From Pedobacter roseus (lineage in GTDB: Bacteria > Bacteroidota > Bacteroidia > Sphingobacteriales > Sphingobacteriaceae), in NCBI RefSeq assembly GCF_014395225.1, contig NZ_CP060723.1, positions 3,596,001-3,660,000 on the forward strand: a stretch of 64,000 bases of DNA, in the 5' to 3' direction. Positions 33,927-43,238 of this stretch are shown here, in pieces. Every line of letters begins with the position of its first letter. Positions within the stretch are counted from its first letter, which is position 1. Both the position numbers and the translations under genes were made by a program. The notes beneath the pieces are model-generated. The model was not told the DNA's origin. It did not search any database and was given only the letters and a program-made list of their open reading frames with translations.

Positions 33927-35068
33927 TGAAAGCAAAAATGCGTCGTTTTTTTAAAATAATAAAAAACACATTTCTTTCTTTGCTTATTATCATAGCGATT
34001 TTAGCTGTTGTCACCTTTTTTTATATGCGGCAACCGCAATTTGGTGCTGAACCTGCAGGAGAAAGATTGACAAGGATAGAAAAATCATCTCATTACAAAA
34101 ATGGACAATTCCATAACCAGATTGAAAAACCAACCATTTCGGAAGGCTATAGTATCGCAGGGGAAATTTATTCCACATTATTTAAAAGCCACCCCAGAAC
34201 AAGTCCTGTAGATCATATTCCTTCTATCAAAACAAACCTCTTCAACATACCTTTAGACTCGAATGTACTGGTATGGTTTGGTCATTCCTCATGTTTTATC
34301 CAGTTGGATGGCAAAAGGATTTTGATTGACCCTGTCTTCAGCGAACGTGCGTCGCCATTGCCATGGGGCCCAAAAGCCTATGAAGGGAGTAATATTTACA
34401 CCGCAGCGGATATTCCTACAATTGATTACTTGATCATTTCGCATGATCATTATGATCACCTGGATTACCAAACGGTGGTAGCGCTAAGAGATAAGGTAAA
34501 ACACGTGATCTGCGGGCTGGGTGTAGGCGCACATTTCGAATATTGGGGTTATCCGGAAGAAAAATTGATCGAAAAAGACTGGAACGAGCAAATTAACATA
34601 GACTCGAATTATACCATTTACACCGCCCCTACCCACCACGAATCTGGTCGAGGCTTGCGTAGTGCAAAAACACTTTGGATGTCTTACATCATCCAATCTC
34701 CATCCATGAAAATATACTACAGTGGAGATGGCGGTTATGATAACCATTATGCCGAGGCGGGTAAAAAATTTGGCCCGATTGATTTGGCTATTATCGAAAA
34801 CGGTCAATACGATAAAGCCTGGCGTTCGGTACATAACTTACCCGAAGATGTGCTGCAGGCGGCAAAAGATTTAAAAGCCAAAAGTGTTTTACCAGTCCAT
34901 TCCTCTAAATTTACCTTGGGCAAACATCCATGGGACGAACCTTTGATCAAAATTTATGAACTCACCAAAGCAAACCATATTCCTTTACTTACTCCGATGA
35001 TTGGAGAAATTGTATATCTTGATCATAGAAAGCAGCTGTTTAAGCAATGGTGGCGCGGAATTAAATAA
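33926..35068 (+). CDS. Membrane-anchored MBL-fold hydrolase, NAPE-PLD/UlaG-like
   Basis: A 380-residue protein with one N-terminal membrane helix (about 10-32) and a metallo-beta-lactamase fold. Metal ligands are seen in SHDHYDH (HxHxDH), APTHHESGR, YYSGDGGYD and LPVHSSKF. The arrangement VWFGHSSCFIQLDG...ILIDPVFSERASP is typical of the NAPE-PLD/RomA-like group that hydrolyses phosphodiester lipids or lactones. The signal-anchor points the catalytic domain out of the cytoplasm. Confidence 0.85.
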   Translation: MKAKMRRFFKIIKNTFLSLLIIIAILAVVTFFYMRQPQFGAEPAGERLTRIEKSSHYKNGQFHNQIEKPTISEGYSIAGEIYSTLFKSHPRTSPVDHIPSIKTNLFNIPLDSNVLVWFGHSSCFIQLDGKRILIDPVFSERASPLPWGPKAYEGSNIYTAADIPTIDYLIISHDHYDHLDYQTVVALRDKVKHVICGLGVGAHFEYWGYPEEKLIEKDWNEQINIDSNYTIYTAPTHHESGRGLRSAKTLWMSYIIQSPSMKIYYSGDGGYDNHYAEAGKKFGPIDLAIIENGQYDKAWRSVHNLPEDVLQAAKDLKAKSVLPVHSSKFTLGKHPWDEPLIKIYELTKANHIPLLTPMIGEIVYLDHRKQLFKQWWRGIK

Positions 35069-35081
35069 AAACGGAGATTAA

Positions 35082-35873
35082 ATGTTTACTAGAGTAGATA
35101 AAATCAAATCCTGTTACATCGGCCCAGCCATTTCGCCTGAGCAGTTTATTGCCGAACACTTCTTTTTATACCTGATAAAAGGTAACATACAGGGCTATGA
35201 TGGAAATAAACGCTATAACCTTGCACCTGGCGAAAGCTGCATAGTAAGAAAAAATCATTTAGCCCGTTACAATAAACAAAAAGAAGCCAATCAATTCGAA
35301 AAAGTGGTGGTTATTTTTGATGAGGTTTTTTTGAGGAAATTTAAGGATAAACATCAGCCAAAACTGACCGGATTCAGCTCAGAAAATGTATTTTTAAAAC
35401 CAAAAAAAAGTGGCTTCATTGCTGATTTTCTAAAAACCATTAGTCCGTATTACCAAAGTGGTGGAAAAATCGATGTAGATCATTCAGATCTTAGAAGAGA
35501 GGAACTGCTAAATGTCATCCTAAAAAGCAATCCGCGCTATGCAGATATTTTTTTCGATTTCGGAATCCCCGGAAAAATAGACCTCGAAGCCTTTATGAAC
35601 AAAAACTATAAATTCAATGTCAGTAATAATCGATTGGCATTTTTAACAGGCCGTAGTATTTCAGCTTTTAAAAGGGATTTTAAAAAGATATTTAACGATA
35701 CGCCCGGCCACTGGCTCCTCCAGAAACGTTTGCGCGAAGCACATTTCCTGATTGAGAACAAAAAGCACAAACCTTCAGAAATTTACCTTGATCTTGGTTT
35801 TGAAGATCTGTCTCACTTTTCTTTTGCTTTTAAAAACAGGTTTGGGTACAATGCTTCCAGTTTATCAACATAG
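35082..35873 (+). CDS. AraC-family transcriptional regulator
   Basis: A 263-residue protein. The N-terminal ~150 residues look like a cupin-type sensor domain. The C-terminal AraC double helix-turn-helix covers about 165-262, with LTGRSISAFKRDFKKIF, TPGHWLLQKRLREAHFLI and the signature LGFEDLSHFSFAFKNRFG. It starts 13 nt after the MBL gene and probably controls this small operon. The family is certain; the ligand is unknown. Confidence 0.92.
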   Translation: MFTRVDKIKSCYIGPAISPEQFIAEHFFLYLIKGNIQGYDGNKRYNLAPGESCIVRKNHLARYNKQKEANQFEKVVVIFDEVFLRKFKDKHQPKLTGFSSENVFLKPKKSGFIADFLKTISPYYQSGGKIDVDHSDLRREELLNVILKSNPRYADIFFDFGIPGKIDLEAFMNKNYKFNVSNNRLAFLTGRSISAFKRDFKKIFNDTPGHWLLQKRLREAHFLIENKKHKPSEIYLDLGFEDLSHFSFAFKNRFGYNASSLST

Positions 35874-35954
35874 ATGGAATAAGCATTTGTTAAAAAGCAC
35901 TTCGACTATGCTCAGTGTGACAAAAATGCACTAAAAATAAATAGGTTCTAAAAA

Positions 35955-36983
35955 CTAAACCAATTCTTTACATATACTTTTGATCAATCCCGGTCCTTCA
36001 TAAATAAAGCCAGTATATAACTGCACTAAAGAAGCCCCAGCATCTAATTTTTCTTTGGCATCTTTAGCCGAATGAATTCCACCCACACCGATAATAGGGA
36101 ATGCTTTGTTCGATTTCTCAGAAAGATATCGGATTACTTCTGTAGAACGTTCTTTAACAGGTTTACCGCTTAAGCCTCCCGTTTGTGCTTTCAAATCTTT
36201 CTCAGTAGCCAGATTTTCCCTGCTGATGGTGGTATTGGTAGCAATAATACCTGCAATTTTGGTTTCAGCAACAATTTCGATGATATCATCCAATTGTGCA
36301 TCAGTTAAATCGGGCGCTATTTTTAATAAAATCGGACGCGAAATATCGTTTTTACGATTGCGTTGCTGTAAGGTATTAAGAATTTTTTTAAGCGGCTCTT
36401 TCTCCTGAAGCTCGCGTAAGCCCGGGGTATTTGGCGAACTTACATTCACCACAAAATAATCTACCACATCAAACAAACGGTCGAAACATTTAATATAGTC
36501 GCTTACCGCATCTTCATTTGGCGTAGCCTTGTTTTTTCCGATGTTTCCACCCACCACAATGTCAGGATGTTTATCTTTTAGCAAACGTAAACGCTCCGCC
36601 ATTACATCTACCCCTTTATTGTTAAAGCCCATCCGGTTAATCAGCGCTTCATCATTAGGCAAGCGGAACATACGGGGTTTATCGTTGCCTGGTTGTGGCA
36701 TTGGCGTTACTGTACCTACTTCGATAAAGCCAAAACCTAAATTACTTAATGGCTCCACATATTCGCCGTTTTTATCAAATCCGGCAGCTAAACCAACAGG
36801 ATTCCTAAATTTTATGCCGAAAACTTCGCGTTCTAATCCTTTAATATGAACATCAAAGCTGCTCCTGATAATGGTTTTACCCAAAGGAAACTTGTCATTA
36901 AACCACTTTAACCGCTTAACTACAAAATAATGTACGTTTTCAGGGTCAAATTTGAAGAATATTGGTTTAATAAGGCGATACAT
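35955..36983 (-). CDS. pyrD: Dihydroorotate dehydrogenase (quinone), class 2
   Basis: A 342-residue protein. The N-terminal helix (YRLIKPIFFKFDPENVHYF) is the quinone/membrane-binding extension of class 2 enzymes. FMN-binding and catalytic motifs include VGLAAGFDKNGE, NRMGFNNKG, VNVSSPNTPGLRELQ (catalytic Ser region), ATNTTISR, GGLSGKPV and GVGGIHSA. It oxidises dihydroorotate to orotate in pyrimidine synthesis. It is a single gene with an AraC gene downstream and repeats upstream. Confidence 0.97.
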   Translation of the reverse strand: MYRLIKPIFFKFDPENVHYFVVKRLKWFNDKFPLGKTIIRSSFDVHIKGLEREVFGIKFRNPVGLAAGFDKNGEYVEPLSNLGFGFIEVGTVTPMPQPGNDKPRMFRLPNDEALINRMGFNNKGVDVMAERLRLLKDKHPDIVVGGNIGKNKATPNEDAVSDYIKCFDRLFDVVDYFVVNVSSPNTPGLRELQEKEPLKKILNTLQQRNRKNDISRPILLKIAPDLTDAQLDDIIEIVAETKIAGIIATNTTISRENLATEKDLKAQTGGLSGKPVKERSTEVIRYLSEKSNKAFPIIGVGGIHSAKDAKEKLDAGASLVQLYTGFIYEGPGLIKSICKELV

Positions 36984-37029
36984 GCCACGAAGATAAGAAC
37001 TTAATGGTAATTATGGAAAAAAGGTTAAA

Positions 37030-37250
37030 TGTTGATGGGTTGATGGTTTGATAGCTCTTACCTTCAAATTTAGGTTGATGGTTCATGGGCGATGGTTTGA
37101 TAGCCATGAGGTATAACCCAGCGTGCTATCGACCATGAACAATAAAACTATTAACCATGAACTATCAAACCATCAACCCTAGGCAACTCGGCCATCAACC
37201 ATGAACTATCAGACCATCAACCCTAGGCAACCCGCCCATCAACCAATGAA
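37030..37250. repeat. Inverted and tandem intergenic repeats (accatcaacc/ggttgatggt family)
   Basis: Two 44-bp direct copies (37153-37196 and 37197-37240) contain ACCATGAACTATC and CCATCAACCCTAGGCAAC. Upstream at about 37030-37110 are inverted relatives (ggttgatggttcatggg, atggtttgatagc), so the whole stretch can fold back on itself. No gene is present. Confidence 0.75.
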
Positions 37251-37259
37251 CAAACCTAT

Positions 37260-37910
37260 CTAGTACGCTGCCGTAAACTGCTCCTGGTGGTGCGCGTTAT
37301 TTTCAAGCTCATCAGCAATTACGATGGCTAAATCTTCAACAGATAAAATAGAACGGCCTTCTTCGTTAAAAACCGGACTGGTTTTACCTAAGCGGTATTT
37401 GCCTGTGCGGCCGGTGGTAATCCCCTGGTGCATTTCAATCGCCGGACTAAAAAACAACCAATCCAATTCTTTTTCCTGTTTTAAGGTATTAAAGTAATCT
37501 CTTACTGCAGTTGCTCCTGGTTTATATTCTGCCGGAAAATTTGGTCCATCTACAATCTGGTGCCCGTCAATCTGCAAAGTACCTGCCCCGCCAATAAAAA
37601 TATAACGTTTAACACCTGCTGCTTTTACCGCTTTCTGTATAGCCTCTGCACCTTGCACCGTATCGTTATATAAATTCGGATTAGTCCAGCCGGCATTAAA
37701 TGCACTTACCACTGCATCAGCACCTTTTAAAGCTTCAGCCAGTTTTTCTGTATCCAATACATCAGCTGCAACTTTATTTACGCTGCTATCACTGTTTTCA
37801 ATTTTCGCAGTATCACGTGCAATGGCAGTTACTTCATTTCCACGGTTTACCAGTTCGTTTAAGATGGCTTTACCCACAAAGCCTGATGCTCCAATTAATG
37901 CTACTTTCAT
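37260..37910 (-). CDS. NAD(P)H-binding oxidoreductase, YwnB-like
   Basis: About 216 residues from the ATG at 37910 (a TTG three codons earlier is less likely). A Rossmann start VALIGASGFVGKAIL is followed by AIARDTAKI, VAADVLD and ADAVVSAFN, matching the NmrA-like/YwnB group. It probably reduces quinones or aldehydes under stress. A 19-bp palindrome at 37947-37965 precedes it, and the Rrf2 regulator gene lies immediately upstream, a pairing also known for ywnA-ywnB in Bacillus. Confidence 0.88.
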   Translation of the reverse strand: MKVALIGASGFVGKAILNELVNRGNEVTAIARDTAKIENSDSSVNKVAADVLDTEKLAEALKGADAVVSAFNAGWTNPNLYNDTVQGAEAIQKAVKAAGVKRYIFIGGAGTLQIDGHQIVDGPNFPAEYKPGATAVRDYFNTLKQEKELDWLFFSPAIEMHQGITTGRTGKYRLGKTSPVFNEEGRSILSVEDLAIVIADELENNAHHQEQFTAAY

Positions 37911-37946
37911 GTTATTCAATTTTTAATTTATTAATCTATGTTAAAT

Positions 37947-37965
37947 TGTAATAATTTTTATTACA
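37947..37965. promoter_or_regulatory. Putative Rrf2 operator, site 1 (reductase promoter)
   Basis: TGTAATAATTTTTATTACA is a palindrome with perfect 8-bp arms around TTT, 37 nt before the reductase start. A near-identical site lies in front of the Rrf2 gene. Confidence 0.75.
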
Positions 37966-37983
37966 GTTTTAAACAAAAAAATT

Positions 37984-38394
37984 TTATTTAAACTTTGATG
38001 CGAAATCTGCCAATGTCTGCTTCGACAAATTCTCTATCAAAGCATTTTCTGCATCGCTGTAAAGTGAATCTAAATGCTGATTGATCTGTCTGCCAATCGG
38101 GCATTTTGGATTCGGTTCATTTTTGCTCTGCCCCAAAACATTATTATTCCTAACCGCACGGTAAACCTCACCCAGATTAATGTCTGCCGCAGCCCGTGCC
38201 AGAAACGATCCCCCACCTTTTCCTTCTTTACTTTCTACAAAACCATGTTTACGTAAATTTATGATTTCTTTACGTACTAAAACAGGATTAATGTTAATAC
38301 TTCCGGCCAGATATTCTGAACTCACCATAGTGCCTTTCGCCTCATTTAATAAGGTTAAGATGTGTAAAGAGACTGGAAACCGGCTGCTGCTCAT
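37984..38394 (-). CDS. Rrf2-family transcriptional regulator
   Basis: About 136 residues from the ATG at 38394 (MSSSRFPVSLHILTLL). The winged helix-turn-helix contains SSEYLAGSININPVLVRKEI, and the wing follows at KEGKGGGSFLAR. The three-Cys iron-sulfur cluster motif of IscR/NsrR is absent; only one Cys (NPKCPIG) is seen, so sensing through a single thiol is possible. It is encoded just upstream of the reductase it probably controls and has its own operator at 38397-38415. Confidence 0.9.
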   Translation of the reverse strand: MSSSRFPVSLHILTLLNEAKGTMVSSEYLAGSININPVLVRKEIINLRKHGFVESKEGKGGGSFLARAAADINLGEVYRAVRNNNVLGQSKNEPNPKCPIGRQINQHLDSLYSDAENALIENLSKQTLADFASKFK

Positions 38395-38396
38395 TC

Positions 38397-38415
38397 TGTA
38401 ACTATTTTTATTACA
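38397..38415. promoter_or_regulatory. Putative Rrf2 operator, site 2 (autoregulatory)
   Basis: TGTAACTATTTTTATTACA differs from the site at 37947-37965 at two positions. It lies directly before the regulator's start codon, fitting autorepression. Confidence 0.7.
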
Positions 38416-38545
38416 GTACAAAAGTAAGAAGGTTTTATTGAAATCAAAATTTATTTTGCAATTTTTAATAAACGATTCTTCGCTGCGTTTAGGACACAGT
38501 GTTTTGCTATTTGACTTTCCATCTGAAAAAAGCCTTTAAATTTCG

Positions 38546-38553
38546 TACTTTTG
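38546..38553 (+). promoter_or_regulatory. -7 element TACTTTTG of the ABC-F gene
   Basis: TACTTTTG fits TAnnTTTG and ends only 8 nt before the chosen start codon, predicting a very short leader. The -33 box is not clear. Confidence 0.6.
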
Positions 38554-38561
38554 CAGCCGAA

Positions 38562-40469
38562 ATGATTTCAATAAATAATTTAACATTCCTGATCGGCTCG
38601 AGGGCCTTGTATGATGACGCGAACTGGCACATTAAACCCGGCGACAGAGCAGGCTTAATCGGCGCCAACGGGACAGGAAAATCAACACTTTTAAAAATAA
38701 TAGTTGGCGAGTATGCGCCGAGTTCGGGTACTGTTTCGATGTCGAAAGACCTTAAAATAGGTTACCTGAACCAGGATTTACTTTCTTACGAATCGCACCA
38801 TAGCATTTTGCATGTGGCCATGGAGGCTTTTGAGCGCCAAAACCAACTGCACGATGAAATTGAAGAACTGCTAAAAAAAATCGAAACTGATTATAGCGAG
38901 GAGGTTTTATTTAAACTGAGCGATAAACAACAGGAATTTGAAGCTTTAGACGGTTATAACATCGAATATAGGGCAAACGAAATCCTGGCCGGTTTGGGTT
39001 TTAGCACAGCTGATCAGCTGCGCCCGTTAAATACATTCTCCGGAGGTTGGCGTATGCGGGTAATGCTGGCGAAGATCTTATTGCAAACACCAGATATTCT
39101 ATTACTGGATGAGCCTACCAACCACATGGATTTACCCTCTATTAAGTGGCTGGAAAACTATTTAATGGGTTTTGAAGGGGCCATTGTGATTGTATCTCAC
39201 GACAGGTATTTCTTAGATAAAATTGTAAACCGTACGGTCGAATCGCGTAAAGGCAAGTTGAACGTTTATGCGGGTAACTATAGCTTCTATGTAGAAGAAA
39301 AGGCTTTACGGGGAGAAATTCAGAAAGGCGAATTTAAAAACCAACAGGCTAAAATCAAACAGGAAGAACGTTTGATAGAGCGTTTCAAAGCCAAGGCTTC
39401 GAAGGCAAAAATGGCGCAATCGCGTATGAAAGCTTTAGATAAAATGGAGCGCGTTGATGATGTGGATGATGATAATCCAACAGTAAACTTCGCCTTTAAA
39501 TTCTCTAAACCATCAGGCAGGCATGTGGTGCGTATTGAACACGCCACTAAAAGCTATCCGAACGTACACATTTTAGATGATGCAGAAGGTGTAATCGAAA
39601 AAGGCGATAAAATTGCCTTGATCGGGGCAAACGGTAAAGGTAAATCTACGCTATTGAGGATGATTGCAGGTGCCGAAAAATTTGAGGGTTTTTGCGAAAC
39701 AGGTCATAATGTTACCACTACTTTCTTTGCACAGCACCAACTGGAATCACTACACTTAAGCAATTCTATTTTAGAGGAGTTACAGGCTTTTGCGCCAAAA
39801 CATAGCGATACCGAATTGCGTAGTATTTTAGGCTGTTTCCTGTTTACAGGTGATGATGTTTTCAAAAAAATCAAAGTGCTTTCAGGTGGTGAAAAATCGC
39901 GTGTGGCACTGGCGAAATCATTAACAACAGATTCGAACTTCCTGATTCTGGATGAGCCAACCAATCACCTGGATATCCAATCAGTTAATATCCTGATCCA
40001 GGCTTTACAACAATTTGAAGGTACTTTTATTGCGGTATCACACGATAGGTATTTCCTGGATAATGTGGCCAACAAAATCTGGTTTATCGAAGGCGAAAAA
40101 ATCAAACAATATCCTGGTACTTATGCCGAATATGAGGAGTGGAACAGCAAACGCATCATTCCTGTGGCTAAACCTATCCCGGTTAAAATGCCGGAAAAAC
40201 AAAAGGAAGCACCAAAACCGGTTACACCTAATACCGCCAACCAGTTGAAAAAACTGAATGACGAGCTTCAAAAAACAGAAAAACAAATTGCAGAGCTGGA
40301 GCAAAATGTTAAAAATATTGAAGCAGAACTGGCGGATGAGAATGTTTATGGTAAAGCCGATAAACTGGCAGAAACCAACAAACGTTATTTAGCTGTTAAG
40401 GCCGATCTGGATCAAAATCAGACTAAATGGGAAACGCTGGCGGCTGAAATTATGGAGCTGGAAGGTTAA
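38562..40469 (+). CDS. ABC-F family ATPase (Uup/EttA-like)
   Basis: About 635 residues from the ATG at 38562 (MISINNLTFLIG); the longer frame back to 38499 would start upstream of the promoter. Two ABC domains are present without membrane segments. Walker A motifs are GANGTGKST and GANGKGKST, signatures FSGGWRMRV and LSGGEKSRV, and Walker B ends LLLDEPTNHMD and LILDEPTNHLD. A charged linker separates the two domains, and a C-terminal coiled coil (about 560-635) resembles Uup. ABC-F proteins act on the ribosome to relieve stalling or protect against antibiotics. The gene ends at a strong terminator. Confidence 0.94.
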   Translation: MISINNLTFLIGSRALYDDANWHIKPGDRAGLIGANGTGKSTLLKIIVGEYAPSSGTVSMSKDLKIGYLNQDLLSYESHHSILHVAMEAFERQNQLHDEIEELLKKIETDYSEEVLFKLSDKQQEFEALDGYNIEYRANEILAGLGFSTADQLRPLNTFSGGWRMRVMLAKILLQTPDILLLDEPTNHMDLPSIKWLENYLMGFEGAIVIVSHDRYFLDKIVNRTVESRKGKLNVYAGNYSFYVEEKALRGEIQKGEFKNQQAKIKQEERLIERFKAKASKAKMAQSRMKALDKMERVDDVDDDNPTVNFAFKFSKPSGRHVVRIEHATKSYPNVHILDDAEGVIEKGDKIALIGANGKGKSTLLRMIAGAEKFEGFCETGHNVTTTFFAQHQLESLHLSNSILEELQAFAPKHSDTELRSILGCFLFTGDDVFKKIKVLSGGEKSRVALAKSLTTDSNFLILDEPTNHLDIQSVNILIQALQQFEGTFIAVSHDRYFLDNVANKIWFIEGEKIKQYPGTYAEYEEWNSKRIIPVAKPIPVKMPEKQKEAPKPVTPNTANQLKKLNDELQKTEKQIAELEQNVKNIEAELADENVYGKADKLAETNKRYLAVKADLDQNQTKWETLAAEIMELEG

Positions 40470-40488
40470 CTTAAGTTAATATAGATAT

Positions 40489-40526
40489 AAAGCCGTCCCG
40501 ATGTAAAATCGGGACGGCTTTTTTAT
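40489..40526 (+). terminator. Rho-independent terminator after ABC-F gene
   Basis: AAAGCCGTCCCGAT pairs with ATCGGGACGGCTTT across a 5-nt loop and is followed by a T-run. Confidence 0.96.
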
Positions 40527-40567
40527 TTTGCATTTTTTTGCCACGGAGATTAATATTTGGTTATGTC

Positions 40568-40623
40568 ATGCTGAGGTACGAAGCATCTGTTTCATAGGTT
40601 GCAGATGCTTCGTGCCTCAGCAT
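40568..40623. repeat. 22-bp inverted repeat (atgctgaggtacgaagc family)
   Basis: The arms 40568-40589 and 40602-40623 pair over 22 bp with one G-T-type mismatch across a 12-nt loop. The sequence is of the kind scattered through Bacteroidota intergenic DNA. An ATCCGTGGC motif follows near 40750. Confidence 0.85.
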
Positions 40624-40813
40624 TACAGCGTATTCAAGGTTCCGGTGAGCAGAAAAATCACTGCATTTTTGACAATTATTTCCTTCTTAGACAGATCCCT
40701 CGGAAACGGTCGGAATGACGACACCCTGCAAAATCCTCCGTTTTAATCCGCGCATCCGTGGCTAAACTTAACAACAGACTTTGCCACTTCCCAATAAAAC
40801 TTTACTTTTAACC

Positions 40814-42091
40814 ATGCAGAAAATATTAATTCCGGTTTTATTTTTCATCTCTACCCTGGCTTTTGCGCAAAATGCCAACACTTTCACCAACGAGAATAAA
40901 ATTTATCTTCCAAATATTAAAACAGTGCTTTGCTACAACAGCAATAAGGAACAGAGCATACCGGTAATTATGCTCAACTCATCAGAAACCATTACTTTTT
41001 CTTTTGATGACCTGCTCGCCGGAACCCAAAACTATTGGTACACCGTTGAGCACTGTAATGCAGAATGGCAACCTTCGCAGATTTCGAGCATTGATTATTT
41101 AGGTAGTTTTAATGACGACCGCATCCTGAATTACCGTTATTCATCCAATACCACCCGAAAATATACACATTACGAAATCAGCTTACCCAACACACAGATC
41201 CAGCCTAAAATTGGCGGCAATTATGTGTTAAAAGTTTACCTTGATGGCGACAAAAATAAACCTGTGATTTCGCAACGTTTTTATGTGCTAGATAGTCAGG
41301 TGGCCGTGGCAGCAGAAGTTACCAACTCGCTACAGGTCGAAAACAGAAATTACAAACAGAAAATCAATTTCACCATTAACCATACTTTTCCGATCCAAAA
41401 CCCTTATCAGGACTTAAAAGCGGTGGTGATGCAGAATTTCAATCCCAATACCAGTCAGCTGAATACAAAGCCATCATTTGTACGACCAAACCAATTGGTT
41501 TATAACGACCTTAACACCAACGATTTTTGGGGAGACAACGAATTCAGGAAATTTGATACCCGTAGTTTAAGGTACAAAGCCGATAATGTTAAAGATATTT
41601 ACCGCGATAACGAGTCGGTAAACGTAATGCTTTTTCAGGATGCATCGAGAGCTGTTGGCGCTTTTGCCAACCAGTATGACGAAAACGGAAACTTTTTTAT
41701 CCGCAATACCGATGGTCGCGACGATAAAACAGAATCAGAATACATGGGCGTGCTGTTTACGCTAAATGCTCCTGCCCCCAGCGCAAACGGAGATACCTAC
41801 GTGGTGGGCCGCTTTAACAATTACACCATGAGCAACGAAAACAAACTCCTTTATGATGCCAACAGAAAGCAATTTTATGGTAATGTATTGCTCAAACAAG
41901 GCCTATACGACTATGAATATGCCTGGTTTAATAAAGATACCAAAGTAATGGAAACCCGGTTTTTCGAAGGCGCATTCTTTCAAACAGAAAACAGTTATCA
42001 GATCTTTGTTTACTACCGCCGTCCTGGTGCCCGCTGGGATACCTTGATCGGTTTCACCAATTTAAGCAATAAGGTAACCGACAGAAGATAA
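40814..42091 (+). CDS. Type IX secretion system plug protein (DUF5103)
   Basis: About 425 residues from the ATG at 40814, which opens a good signal peptide (ending STLAFAQ). The sequence matches the DUF5103/T9SS plug family: ENKIYLPNIKTVLCY, an N-terminal beta-domain with WYTVEHCNAEWQPSQIS, and a C-terminal part with YRRPGARWDTLIGF. Such proteins close the SprA translocon pore when no cargo occupies it. Its presence indicates that the organism has T9SS. No other T9SS gene lies in the window. Confidence 0.85.
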   Translation: MQKILIPVLFFISTLAFAQNANTFTNENKIYLPNIKTVLCYNSNKEQSIPVIMLNSSETITFSFDDLLAGTQNYWYTVEHCNAEWQPSQISSIDYLGSFNDDRILNYRYSSNTTRKYTHYEISLPNTQIQPKIGGNYVLKVYLDGDKNKPVISQRFYVLDSQVAVAAEVTNSLQVENRNYKQKINFTINHTFPIQNPYQDLKAVVMQNFNPNTSQLNTKPSFVRPNQLVYNDLNTNDFWGDNEFRKFDTRSLRYKADNVKDIYRDNESVNVMLFQDASRAVGAFANQYDENGNFFIRNTDGRDDKTESEYMGVLFTLNAPAPSANGDTYVVGRFNNYTMSNENKLLYDANRKQFYGNVLLKQGLYDYEYAWFNKDTKVMETRFFEGAFFQTENSYQIFVYYRRPGARWDTLIGFTNLSNKVTDRR

Positions 42092-42255
42092 GCGCTTTTC
42101 TTCAAGCAATATTAATTGTCAGTTTGACTTTTAATGTTACAATACCTACCTTTATTGTTACATTAATTTTCTTTGTTTTAAATGTGGTTATTTACTTTAG
42201 TGTTTCAGAAAGTGACCAGATAAAACTTAGAAAATATTCTTTCTAACCAAAAATT

Positions 42256-43221
42256 ATGTTTAAAAAATTAATTGCCGCTGCATTAATCTTCAGTCCCTGC
42301 GTGCATATTTTTGCGCAAAACCCAACCGGTTCGTACACCCAATCCATCAACGGAACCAAATTAAAATTCGATATGCAGGCCATTCCGGCAGGTAAATTTA
42401 AAATGGGCAGCAAAGCAGGCAAACCTGACGAACAACCTGTACATGAAGTTAAACTCGATGCTTTCTGGATCGGAAAACATGAGGTAACCTGGGATATTTT
42501 TGAACGTTTTCTTTACCGCGATTACGAAAAAAAAGCCAGTGAAGGCGCTATACCTTCCGAAGTTGATGCTGTAACCCGCCCTACAAAACCCTATCTGGAC
42601 ATGACCTTCGGGATGGGCAAAGAACACCAACCCGCAGTAGCCATGACCCAATATAATGCCATACAGTTTTGTAAATGGTTGTATGTGCGTACCGGAGTAT
42701 TTTATCGCTTACCAACAGAAGCCGAATGGGAATATGCCTGTAAAGCCGGTACAGAAACCAATTATTCTTTTGGCAACGATGAAGCTAAACTCGGCGATTA
42801 TGCCTGGTATAAAGACAACAGCAGCAACAAAACCCATCAGGTGGGATTAAAAAAACCAAATGCCTGGGGTTTGTTCGATATGCACGGAAATGTTAGCGAG
42901 TGGACCTACGACCAATACCTGGCCGATTTTTATAACCAGGGTAAAGATAAAACCAGCGAAAATCCGGTAGCCCAACCCGAAAAACTTTATCCGAATGCCG
43001 TGCGTGGTGGCTCTTATGATGAAATACCCGGCAATTTAACTTCAACGGTTAGGCTGGCATCCGATCCATCATGGAAACAGTTGGATCCACAGATTCCGAA
43101 AAGCAATTGGTGGTTCCCGGAAGCACCATTTGTAGGCATGCGTTTAGTACGACCAGCTAAAACGCCCTCAAAGGAAGAAATAGATGCTTATTACAACAAA
43201 CAACCTATAAAAGACTTTTAA
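42256..43221 (+). CDS. Secreted SUMF1/formylglycine-generating-like protein
   Basis: A 321-residue protein with a signal peptide (ending HIFAQ). The SUMF1 fold is shown by IPAGKFKMGS, FWIGKHEVTWDIFERFL, YRLPTEAEWEYACKAG, WGLFDMHGNVSEWT, VRGGSYDE and FVGMRLVRP. The active-site Cys pair of true FGE is not evident, so it may be a non-catalytic or differently acting member. It is the first gene of a four-gene operon with an oxidoreductase, ApbE and a sugar isomerase. Confidence 0.9.
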   Translation: MFKKLIAAALIFSPCVHIFAQNPTGSYTQSINGTKLKFDMQAIPAGKFKMGSKAGKPDEQPVHEVKLDAFWIGKHEVTWDIFERFLYRDYEKKASEGAIPSEVDAVTRPTKPYLDMTFGMGKEHQPAVAMTQYNAIQFCKWLYVRTGVFYRLPTEAEWEYACKAGTETNYSFGNDEAKLGDYAWYKDNSSNKTHQVGLKKPNAWGLFDMHGNVSEWTYDQYLADFYNQGKDKTSENPVAQPEKLYPNAVRGGSYDEIPGNLTSTVRLASDPSWKQLDPQIPKSNWWFPEAPFVGMRLVRPAKTPSKEEIDAYYNKQPIKDF

Positions 43222-43238
43222 AACCAAAAACTAAACAC

